DNA of 42,032 bases from positions 1-42,032 of the forward strand of contig CANOCV010000025.1 in assembly GCA_947564465.1 (NCBI GenBank). The letters are read 5' to 3'. How positions within the stretch are numbered: the stretch's first letter is position 1; every line of letters begins with the position of its first letter. Origin of the DNA: an uncultured Roseburia sp. Its GTDB lineage: Bacteria; Bacillota; Clostridia; Lachnospirales; Lachnospiraceae. Shown here in pieces: positions 34,635-42,032 of the stretch. The notes under the pieces were generated by a model that saw only the letters and a list, made by a program, of their open reading frames with translations, made no database searches and was not told the DNA's origin. The position numbers and the translations under genes were made by a program.

Positions 34635-36059
34635 TTACTCTCTTTCGATTGTAAGTTCCGGATACGTAGCTTCCACTTCATCATAGAAGCCCGCGATTGC
34701 ATCCTCTTTTGACTTCTCGTCTGTCTTGATTGCTGTAATAGCATTGCTCCAAGCATTTCCGATAGCTGTATCGTATCTTGTTACTACGGAGTAATCAAGA
34801 CCTTCTGCCTGCTCTAACCAGAATGAGTACAAGTGCTGTCCGCCGTATACTTCATTTCCGTCATCTTTGTGTTTCTCTAATGCGGATAACAGGGAAACTG
34901 TGTCACCTTCGGATTTCTCAATCCACCAGTCAGCTGTCTCTTCGTTCAGTGTACAGAACTTCAGGAAATCCCATGCTGTATCTTTTCTCTCAGAGTTAGA
35001 AGAAATACCGATGTAAGTACCGCCGCTGAATCCGTATGTAGGTCCAGCACAAACGCCCCATTTACCGGATGTCTCGCCTACGTTGTCACGCATTGTAAGA
35101 ACGCCCCATGCAGGAAGTCCATATGCGAAAATCTCTGTTGTAGCGCCGCCCTCTGTTGCGCTTGCGAACTCTGTTGCATCCCAAACGTTAACGTCTGAAT
35201 CTGCTGTCAATACAGGAACAGGGCCGCTCATTGCCTGATACCAAGGCGTTGACCACTGTGCAGCGTATGCTGTCAGATCCTGCTTATACAGCTCAACGCA
35301 AAGGTCCATATACGCATATCTCTGCTCTGAAACAGTTAACTTGTTGTCAACAACCCATGCCGTGTTACCGGAGAAGAAGTTAAGCTCTCCATCGGAAGCA
35401 AAGATTCTGTAACCCTTATCCTTTAAAGTCTTAGCTGTCTCTAAGATTGTAGGATAATCTTTGAATAATTTGCCGATCTCTTCCGGATCCTCTGTTCCGA
35501 ATACTTCCTGTGCGATATCTCTACGATAGTAGAAGCCTGCCGGTGTAATCTGATAGGAGATTGCTCTCTGAATGCCGTCTGCATCCTGACCAACTTCCCA
35601 AACGTAATCTACGATCTGGTCCGCATAATCCTGTGCATTGTAAGGCGCCTGATTCAGATCCTCAAAATATCCAGCATCAAAGAAGTCTTCCAACATCTGA
35701 GGCTCACCAACGATGATATCCGGCTCTGTCTGTCCGCCGTTCAAAGCTGTCTGCACTTTTGTAGGATAGTTTGCCGGCTCGATAACTACCGTCTCAACCT
35801 CGACATCATGACTCTCCATATATTTCTCTGCGAACTGCTCCAAGTCTGCTGCAAGTGTCCAGATAACCAATTTGCCGTCGCCGGTTGCATCAGCGCTATC
35901 GTCCGGAGTATTATTGTCGTCCGCCGCTTCAGTATTCGGTGTCTTGGTATCGTTGTTGTCCTTGTTTGCATCGTCAGTATTCTTATTATTGCCGCATGCT
36001 ACGCATGATAAAAGCATTGTAGATACTAACAACGCAGAAACTACTTTCTTCAGTTTCAT
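34635..36059 (-). CDS. Sugar ABC transporter lipoprotein binding protein
   Basis: A 474-residue extracellular solute-binding protein. The signal peptide MKLKKVVSALLVSTMLLSC ends in a lipobox region LLSCVACG, where Cys19 or Cys22 is lipidated. An Asn/Asp/Thr-rich linker to about residue 60 separates it from the folded domain (GKLVIWTLAADLEQFAEKY, QTALNGGQTEPDIIVGEPQ, YIGISSNSERKDTAWDFLKF). The start at 36059 follows AAGGAGG. It is the transport receptor for the two permeases and, from context, should bind a beta-linked oligosaccharide. Confidence 0.93.
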   Translation of the reverse strand: MKLKKVVSALLVSTMLLSCVACGNNKNTDDANKDNNDTKTPNTEAADDNNTPDDSADATGDGKLVIWTLAADLEQFAEKYMESHDVEVETVVIEPANYPTKVQTALNGGQTEPDIIVGEPQMLEDFFDAGYFEDLNQAPYNAQDYADQIVDYVWEVGQDADGIQRAISYQITPAGFYYRRDIAQEVFGTEDPEEIGKLFKDYPTILETAKTLKDKGYRIFASDGELNFFSGNTAWVVDNKLTVSEQRYAYMDLCVELYKQDLTAYAAQWSTPWYQAMSGPVPVLTADSDVNVWDATEFASATEGGATTEIFAYGLPAWGVLTMRDNVGETSGKWGVCAGPTYGFSGGTYIGISSNSERKDTAWDFLKFCTLNEETADWWIEKSEGDTVSLLSALEKHKDDGNEVYGGQHLYSFWLEQAEGLDYSVVTRYDTAIGNAWSNAITAIKTDEKSKEDAIAGFYDEVEATYPELTIERE

Positions 36060-36105
36060 AAAAATATCCTCCTTTTTTTCAACTCTTTGTTTGTTGATAA
36101 TTGAC

Positions 36106-36134
36106 ATTATAACTTCTTTGTATTTGCATGATAA
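36106..36134 (-). promoter_or_regulatory. Promoter of the ABC transporter genes
   Basis: On the minus strand a consensus -10 TATAAT (36106-36111) and a weak -35 TTATCA (36129-36134) are 17 bases apart. The weak -35 suits an activator such as the YesN-type regulator. A short inverted repeat GCATTATCATGC covers the -35 and may be its site. Confidence 0.6.
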
Positions 36135-36217
36135 TGCTTCAAATTTTAAAAAGGTGTTATTTTTTTAGTTATAAGCAAAAATATACAAAAACAAGGGAAC
36201 ATTACCCCAAAAATCAG

Positions 36218-37549
36218 CTACTTATAACAAAAAGTTGCGATAGAATGCGCTTTTATCACTGTTTCTATCCCCTTTCCATCCTCTCTCAGCGTTACCGGCG
36301 CCTCCTGATCCGTCTTATTTAAAATTACAATTACACGTTCACCGTCCGGATTAAGAAAGCCTGTGACTTCAATTTTATCGGTGTAGCGTGTTGTCCCGAT
36401 CCGCTTCGCACCCTGCTTTATATAACGGCTAAACTGCCCTATATAGTAATACGTCAGGCGTTTTTCATATGTATCGCTGTTTGTATCATACATAATTGGA
36501 GCAGCGCAGAAATTCCCCACATGATTCGGTCCGCCCTTTTCATCCAGAATCATATTCCAATCCAAAGAGGCATGTATTCCTGCATTCAGATTCCCCAAAA
36601 TGTCATGTCCGTACATTTCAGCCTTCTGCACCTCGCCGGAATCCGCAAAGCGCGAATATTCCACACAGCCCTCCGTAAAAATGATTTCTTTGTCAGGATA
36701 TTGCTTCCCGATAAGTTCAATTGCCTCAAAATGATCTCCCGTATACCAGTGGAGCGCCGCGCCCGCGACATATTTCATAGCCTTCTCACTCGAAGTCACT
36801 TCTTTAAAGCGCTGGTAAGCCTCCTCTTTGTTATGATCCCACACAAATATCTTCACATCCAGTCCCGCTTCTTCCAAGGCAGGCCCCAGATAATCCTCCA
36901 CAAAAATCCGTTCCTCCTCAGAGGTATATACGCAGGAATCCCATGTCTGCACCGCCATCGGCTCATTTTGCACGGTCAGATACGCAATCTCAATTCCGGC
37001 CTCCCTGTACGCGCGGATAAACTTAACAAAATAAGCAGCCCAGCTCCCATAACACTCCCTCTTGAGACTTCCGCCGTTATTCATCTCGCCGTTTGTCTTC
37101 ATAAATGCAGGCGGCGACCACGGAGACATCAAAAATCTTATCGGCGTCTTCGCCTCAGCCTGCGCCGCACGCACCATCGGTATAATCTCTTCAAAGTCAT
37201 GGGAAATATCAAAGGTTTTTAATTCTTTGTCCCCATCCTCCACGTAAGAATAATTGCCCAGTCCAAAATCACAGCTGTTCATATGTACTCTTCCGAAATT
37301 ATACTTCAGTCCGTCTTCCGAAAAGTAATCCCTGATCACCTGTTTTTTATTCGCCTCACCCATCGTCATATAATTATGGGCAGAGGCCTCGGTGAACGCT
37401 CCACCGAAGCCCGCAAACTGCTGATAACATACTTCAGGATATACATTGACCACATGCATACAGTCGTTTACGGCTTCCGCCTTCACCTCTGCACGCTTCC
37501 AGTATTCCTTTGCATTCTCATTCGTCGTAATTCTTGTAATCTGCTCCAT
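36218..37549 (-). CDS. GH30 family glycoside hydrolase, cytoplasmic
   Basis: A 443-residue retaining glycosidase of family GH30. The fold starts with YQQFAGFGGAFTEASAHNY; SPWSPPAFMKTNGEMNNGG is typical of the family. The acid/base Glu196 lies in LTVQNEP and the nucleophile Glu293 in IIFTEGC. The C-terminal beta domain is present. No signal peptide is seen, so it acts on imported oligosaccharides. GH30 members cleave beta-1,6-glucan, glucosylceramide, xylan or beta-fucosides; the exact bond is not readable. The phosphorylase gene upstream ends 8 bases before the start, indicating one operon. Confidence 0.88.
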   Translation of the reverse strand: MEQITRITTNENAKEYWKRAEVKAEAVNDCMHVVNVYPEVCYQQFAGFGGAFTEASAHNYMTMGEANKKQVIRDYFSEDGLKYNFGRVHMNSCDFGLGNYSYVEDGDKELKTFDISHDFEEIIPMVRAAQAEAKTPIRFLMSPWSPPAFMKTNGEMNNGGSLKRECYGSWAAYFVKFIRAYREAGIEIAYLTVQNEPMAVQTWDSCVYTSEEERIFVEDYLGPALEEAGLDVKIFVWDHNKEEAYQRFKEVTSSEKAMKYVAGAALHWYTGDHFEAIELIGKQYPDKEIIFTEGCVEYSRFADSGEVQKAEMYGHDILGNLNAGIHASLDWNMILDEKGGPNHVGNFCAAPIMYDTNSDTYEKRLTYYYIGQFSRYIKQGAKRIGTTRYTDKIEVTGFLNPDGERVIVILNKTDQEAPVTLREDGKGIETVIKAHSIATFCYK

Positions 37550-37557
37550 TTTACCCC

Positions 37558-40500
37558 CTACTTTAATGAGATCTCAATTCTGCTGATCTTTCCGTCACGA
37601 ATATCCTCCGCGATCTGTCCGCTCACCGCCTCGCTTGACGTATCCGCAGAGCTGCCGTTCTTATAGATAAAGTGCATACCGCTCACCGTATAGCCGCCCG
37701 GTATATAATCCTTCTTATCGGCCAACAGATATTCCACCTCAATTTCACCGAGCAGAGTCGTCGTCAACGCATCCTTTTCAATCAAATATTCCGGTATTGC
37801 CGGCTGCGGTGCAAAAACAAGCTCACCGTCCTTCTCCGCAAACAGATGACGTCCAAACATCATCAATTTCCAGATACTGATAAATTCAATTGTAGAACCG
37901 CTCAGACGCGCAACGAAACCTTTGCCGTGATAACGCTCATTCGGGTTCTTGCTGCTCGCAATAAAGGAAGAGTTTTCATAAATACTTCTTCCATATACCT
38001 TCGGATCCAAAAACGGAATCGCCGCCTTATGGAAATCCTCAAAAAATTCTTCATACAATCCGCTGCGAAGCAGTTCTAACAAATATTTATACTCCATATG
38101 CAGCCAGATTGACTCATTCTCAAGCCATCCCGGTGTAAATGCACGGGCACGCCCAAGCTCATAGGAAGCCTCTGCAAGAGACGCATTTACTTTGTACATC
38201 AAAAGCTTATTATCATAGAGATCGCTGTTTTTCACATTCTTATATAACTCCAGCTTCTTCTCCTTCGGATTATCTAATTTCAAATAGCGCACCGGTCCCT
38301 CCAGGAAATACGGAACCATAATCACCTCAAACCGAAGCGGCTTGATGCCCTCCTCGGTCTCCTCGTACTCCGGAACCTCATATGCAAAGTAAGTCGGACA
38401 AATACCCCCTCCAAGCCTGCATGCTTTTTCAATACCGCATTTTACGGTTGCCTGGAAGCTCTCAAGCATATCGACAAGCTCTTTTGTCGAGCGGCTTACC
38501 CTCTTACCGGAAACGCCCTCAAACGTCTTATCGCGATAGATTTCCTTTGCATCGTTGATACGGTTCCAGAAGGAAAGAACTTCCCCGTCGCCCTGCAGCG
38601 CTTCCTTTTCCAGGCGGTTAGCAAGATTCAGCTCATCCATCAAATCCGCAAGCTCCTCCAACACCTTTACCTCACCCGGATATTTTTTCATCGCGCGAAT
38701 CGTATAATCCAGCATACGGCTAAGCTCATATGTCTCCGACATAGAGGAACCAAACATGCCCGGCAGTCCGTTTAACGCATCATACCAGCCCGGCTTGCCT
38801 CCTTCCATCTCAACACCCATGCCATATGCATCCAATGTCGCAAATTTAACGCTGCACATCAAAAGCAGCTTCTCCAACAGGCTTGATTTTAAGACTTCGC
38901 CCTTGCCGAAATCTACACGCACCAGTTTCTCCTCTGTATTTCTCTCACTCGACTTGTCAAGCGCATAGTACTGACGCAATCCGTTCGGCGTCTTTGCATA
39001 GCGCTTCTGACGGTGATTTACTTTTACCTGGCTTAAGAAATACGTATAATCCTCCTCATACAGCATCTCCTTCTCCTTCTCCGGGTTCACTTCCAGGTAA
39101 TCTTCAATCAAATCCAGATTGTAGGTCCAGTGATCACACCAATATCCCTCACCGAAGTTACCGTTCACAAGACCGTCCGCAAAATCAATAATCTGGAAAA
39201 ACAGAGATTCATTCCAGTCTCCCAACACTTCATCCAGTGTGCGGTACAGCGAGCCGGGGGTAAACGGCTTTGTCACAACTGCGATAAGCTTATCCGCCTT
39301 TTCTTTGTCCACGCCGGCAAATACCGCCGATGCCTTTTCTTTGTCCAGCTGATATGTCAGTTTTTCCACTCCAAGCGGATTATAGCCGTCAAGCTGAAGC
39401 AGGCTGTAAAACTCCTTAATATTCTCTCTGCCCACAAACGGAGCAAAAAACGTATCGCAACGCCTGTTCTGATTTACGTCACGGAAGTTTCCGTTACCCT
39501 GTGAATAGAATTCCGGCAGCATGGCAAAATAGTTGTAATCACGCTCCAAATCACCGTGTTTCCTGGAATATACATAAAAAATCTTATTATTTCCAAGCTG
39601 CATCGGATACCCGCCGCGCAGTACATTATCCATATACGTATACTTACAATAAACATCAAATTCCTTCGACGCCGTCTTTGTCTCAATTCCTCTGCACAGA
39701 TCGTCAACCAGATCTACCGCTTCGTTCTTCTTCGCAGAAAAATACGCTTCGTTCAGTTCTTCTTCACAGAAATCTTTTAATATCTGCTTATTCTCCACCT
39801 GGCCGATCAACTCATAAATTGTAACGGATTCACCGGCAGAAAGCGTTTTCTTTGTGCCAAAGAAGCTGCACGGAAGCTGGTTCATAGTTATCTGCTTTTT
39901 CGCCATAACGCCGTCAAGCCCATCCTCCTTAAAGCCGACTGCCGTCTGCAAGGAGCTGTCATAAGCGAAAATAACCTCCGGATCCACAAGCGGAGCGAGA
40001 AGCTCGCCGTCGCCCAGTGTTGCAATCGCAAAATTGCCGCCCTCAACCTTACTGACATCCGCACTGTCCTTCATGCTGACACGAACACGATAATACGGTA
40101 TCCGCTCTTCCACATCTTCCACCTGCATCCATGCCTTCGTCGTCTGCAGTGTGTTTTTCATTGCCTCCAATTCCACTCCATACGGAATCAGAGCAGGCAT
40201 ACCGTCCAGCACCTCCAGTTCAATTTGTTCCTGCGAGGTATTGGTCACGGTCACCTTACGCACAAGCGCGCCAAGCTTTTCGCCCGGCAGGGTAAAATAT
40301 TCTACCTCCGTTTTCAAGCCTTCCTCCGCATTGTCCTCTTCGATTGCAAGGCCATTCATAGCGATTTCCATTTTATGGCTGACTGACTCATCCGAAAAAC
40401 TCTCTAAATATTTTCCGTTTTTCCTAAGAAATGTACGGAATCCGGTGCGCTTCACATTCTGATATGCGGTATGCGCCGGATAAAACTCCATAATCGCATG

Positions 40501-40659
40501 ATCCTTGTTGTCTACACCGAAGCTGACCACACACTGGCCGCGATTCACATAGTAGCACCAGATCGGAATTCCCCGAATACCGGAAATTCCAGGCAAAAAG
40601 CTTGCAAATGTCGATTCTTTTCCGTAGTTGCTCATCTCAAAATTGTCCGTCTTATTCAT
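37558..40659 (-). CDS. Large glycoside phosphorylase-like protein (GH94/GH149/GH161 group)
   Basis: A 1033-residue soluble protein. The N-terminal beta-sandwich style region ([33 protein letters not shown] begins it, with [18 protein letters not shown]) is followed by an (alpha/alpha)6-like domain. It contains [31 protein letters not shown] and [21 protein letters not shown] (W625-Y626-D627). These features and the length suggest an inverting beta-glucan phosphorylase. It lacks the DWND box of ordinary GH94 enzymes, and I favour GH161 (beta-1,3-oligoglucan phosphorylase), which from memory often sits beside a GH94 gene. The family assignment is inference. AAAGGAG precedes the ATG. Confidence 0.7.
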   Translation of the reverse strand: MNKTDNFEMSNYGKESTFASFLPGISGIRGIPIWCYYVNRGQCVVSFGVDNKDHAIMEFYPAHTAYQNVKRTGFRTFLRKNGKYLESFSDESVSHKMEIAMNGLAIEEDNAEEGLKTEVEYFTLPGEKLGALVRKVTVTNTSQEQIELEVLDGMPALIPYGVELEAMKNTLQTTKAWMQVEDVEERIPYYRVRVSMKDSADVSKVEGGNFAIATLGDGELLAPLVDPEVIFAYDSSLQTAVGFKEDGLDGVMAKKQITMNQLPCSFFGTKKTLSAGESVTIYELIGQVENKQILKDFCEEELNEAYFSAKKNEAVDLVDDLCRGIETKTASKEFDVYCKYTYMDNVLRGGYPMQLGNNKIFYVYSRKHGDLERDYNYFAMLPEFYSQGNGNFRDVNQNRRCDTFFAPFVGRENIKEFYSLLQLDGYNPLGVEKLTYQLDKEKASAVFAGVDKEKADKLIAVVTKPFTPGSLYRTLDEVLGDWNESLFFQIIDFADGLVNGNFGEGYWCDHWTYNLDLIEDYLEVNPEKEKEMLYEEDYTYFLSQVKVNHRQKRYAKTPNGLRQYYALDKSSERNTEEKLVRVDFGKGEVLKSSLLEKLLLMCSVKFATLDAYGMGVEMEGGKPGWYDALNGLPGMFGSSMSETYELSRMLDYTIRAMKKYPGEVKVLEELADLMDELNLANRLEKEALQGDGEVLSFWNRINDAKEIYRDKTFEGVSGKRVSRSTKELVDMLESFQATVKCGIEKACRLGGGICPTYFAYEVPEYEETEEGIKPLRFEVIMVPYFLEGPVRYLKLDNPKEKKLELYKNVKNSDLYDNKLLMYKVNASLAEASYELGRARAFTPGWLENESIWLHMEYKYLLELLRSGLYEEFFEDFHKAAIPFLDPKVYGRSIYENSSFIASSKNPNERYHGKGFVARLSGSTIEFISIWKLMMFGRHLFAEKDGELVFAPQPAIPEYLIEKDALTTTLLGEIEVEYLLADKKDYIPGGYTVSGMHFIYKNGSSADTSSEAVSGQIAEDIRDGKISRIEISLK

Positions 40660-40676
40660 TTCATGCGCTCCTTTTA

Positions 40677-42032
40677 TTAATTTAATATCACAGACAGAGT
40701 GTGTGTCACATCATCCTTCAATGCATCCACTCTCTGCTTGTCTACAACCGCCTTGCCTCCATTGATATCGGTAATCTCCTCTTCATCTAATGTGGCTTCA
40801 ATAATCTGATATGTTCCGGCTTCTTTTTTCTGCGGATTCTCAATAATCACATGCAGATGCTTTCCTGCAAAATACAGTGTCAGCTCCGCCTTGCCATCCT
40901 CATCAAACTGCTCTGCCATCAGCTGCGGTCTTATACATAAATCCCCGGCCTCACCGCGTACGCCAAACACCTCCGTAATCACGGTCAGCATATACCAGCT
41001 CGCAGCTCCGGTCAGATAGTGGTACAAACCTCTTCCTGACGCATTAAAGTATTCCGGTATTCCCGGATAAATTCTGCTGACCTCGAAGTTCATAGCCGCT
41101 TTATATAAGGAAGAAAGAGCCTTATGTCCTTCTGCTGCAAAGCCGCGCTTATACAACGCATTAGCGTACATAACCGCCATATGCGAAAATACCGCGCCGT
41201 TCTCCTTCTCTCCATAGGCAAAGCCAAACATTCTACCCAAATCCGTCTTAACCTCACGGAAGTCTGTGTTCAGACGATAACCGCCAATGTTTCCAGAATA
41301 AAGATACTTGTCCGCGCTCTTTGCAATAGCCTTTATCTGTTCGTCCGTGGCCGTGCCTGCCATGATCGAAAAGACCTCGCCCGTCAGCATCATTCTCACC
41401 TGCTCGTCAATCTCGCCCTCCACCTGTCTTCCGTTATTGTCATAGTATCCGTTAAACCAGCCGTTACCCTCGCTGTCCGTCACCCACTCTGTCTTTCGAA
41501 TATGCTCCATCATCCATTCGGATTTATTCCGCAGGCTCTTTGCCGCCTCCGAAACAGGAACCTTCACCGTCTTGCCGCTGACATTATGACGGCATGACTT
41601 CGCAAATTTATCAAGAAGTTCTTTTTTCGCCTCAATATCCTCATAAAGCGCCGCATCATCCTTGAGCAGAATCTGCATTTCCTCTGCAATTTCAATCTCT
41701 TTTTTGCCGGACATCTCGGAATACTTTTCCATATATTCCGCGATATCCCTCAAATTCCCCGCATACGCATTGGTAAAGGCAACGCTCTCACCGCGTTTGT
41801 CTGCCATATCAAGCGCATCATTCCAATCCGCGCCTCTCAAACGGATATGATTGTGCTCTCCAACCTCATAAAACGCACACAAATTCTGCAAAAGCAAATG
41901 CTCACAGACGGTTCCATAGTAAACCTTGCCGTCCGCAGCCTTCTGAATGCTTCCGTACGCGTCATCCCACTCTTCATCCGTCGCGCAGCCTCGTTCCACC
42001 TGCTTATCCTTAAAATATGCTATTTTTTCGTC
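40677..42032 (-). CDS. GH94-type phosphorylase, C-terminal part (cut by window edge)
   Basis: 451 codons plus stop are visible; the frame stays open to the right edge, so the N-terminus is outside. A GTG at 41999 is not needed as a start because the reading continues beyond it. The motif [22 protein letters not shown] matches the catalytic loop of GH94 phosphorylases, whose first Asp in DWND is the general acid. Further on lie [29 protein letters not shown] and [28 protein letters not shown]. It would phosphorolyse a beta-linked disaccharide or short oligosaccharide to sugar 1-phosphate. It precedes the large phosphorylase gene by 17 bases. Confidence 0.8.
   Translation of the reverse strand, partial: DEKIAYFKDKQVERGCATDEEWDDAYGSIQKAADGKVYYGTVCEHLLLQNLCAFYEVGEHNHIRLRGADWNDALDMADKRGESVAFTNAYAGNLRDIAEYMEKYSEMSGKKEIEIAEEMQILLKDDAALYEDIEAKKELLDKFAKSCRHNVSGKTVKVPVSEAAKSLRNKSEWMMEHIRKTEWVTDSEGNGWFNGYYDNNGRQVEGEIDEQVRMMLTGEVFSIMAGTATDEQIKAIAKSADKYLYSGNIGGYRLNTDFREVKTDLGRMFGFAYGEKENGAVFSHMAVMYANALYKRGFAAEGHKALSSLYKAAMNFEVSRIYPGIPEYFNASGRGLYHYLTGAASWYMLTVITEVFGVRGEAGDLCIRPQLMAEQFDEDGKAELTLYFAGKHLHVIIENPQKKEAGTYQIIEATLDEEEITDINGGKAVVDKQRVDALKDDVTHTLSVILN

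Noticed and set aside
37558..42032. One phosphorylase gene split by a frameshift
   Set aside because: The two frames each have catalytic-domain features, and the downstream one has its own ribosome site and a complete N-terminus, so they are two genes.
1..42032. CRISPR arrays or transposase genes
   Set aside because: No regularly spaced direct repeats and no transposase or integrase motifs were seen on either strand.

Overview
The window reads as chromosome of a low-to-mid GC Gram-positive anaerobe, most likely a Lachnospiraceae-type Clostridium relative. This is inferred from the gene content and order: ftsH-uvrC-hprK-M18 peptidase-murB-rapZ-whiA-crh-dagK, a type III glutamine synthetase next to glnK-amt, and a YesN/YesM-regulated sugar ABC locus without its own ATPase. 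No phage, transposase, rRNA or CRISPR array is visible. Both ends cut a gene: an AAA ATPase at position 1 and a GH94-type phosphorylase at 42032.

Layout. (1) 1-1233: an AT-rich patch with a truncated AAA ATPase and a dihydrofolate reductase that carries the KGEQ active-site signature I associate with trimethoprim-insensitive enzymes. (2) 1307-6848: acyl-ACP thioesterase, tRNA-Gln(CUG) with a clear promoter and terminator, a YigZ/IMPACT protein, a class A penicillin-binding protein, and a metallo-beta-lactamase-fold hydrolase. (3) 7209-11400: nitrogen assimilation on the minus strand, glnN-type glutamine synthetase, then PII protein, then Amt. Intrinsic-terminator-like hairpins lie in the glutamine synthetase leader and between glnK and amt. 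(4) 11435-22637: a long minus-strand run from ftsH to fba with overlapping or tightly spaced genes and a good promoter in front of ftsH. (5) 22840-24486: pyrG on the plus strand. (6) 24755-42032: a small zinc-ribbon protein and then a carbohydrate locus.

The carbohydrate locus is the most coherent accessory system. In transcription order on the minus strand it has a GH94-like phosphorylase (cut by the window end), a 1033-residue GH94/GH149/GH161-like phosphorylase, a cytoplasmic GH30 hydrolase, a lipoprotein sugar-binding protein, two permeases, a cupin, a second membrane-anchored binding protein fused in operon to a YesM-type kinase, and a YesN-type AraC response regulator. Convergent to it lies a gene for a soluble LacI-type sugar-binding domain fused to a diguanylate cyclase domain. 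My inference is import of short beta-glucan oligosaccharides, trimming by GH30 and ATP-saving phosphorolysis inside the cell. Sensing would be both outside (binding protein plus YesM) and inside (binding domain plus c-di-GMP synthesis).

Several dispersed repeats sit between genes. A 133-bp multi-hairpin element occurs, about 96% identical, directly after the penicillin-binding protein gene and across the end of pyrG, where it supplies the last 11 codons and the stop. A 68-bp palindrome lies downstream of pyrG, and a half copy lies between the thioesterase and tRNA-Gln. A GC-rich 38-bp repeat occurs at 5873 and 7103.
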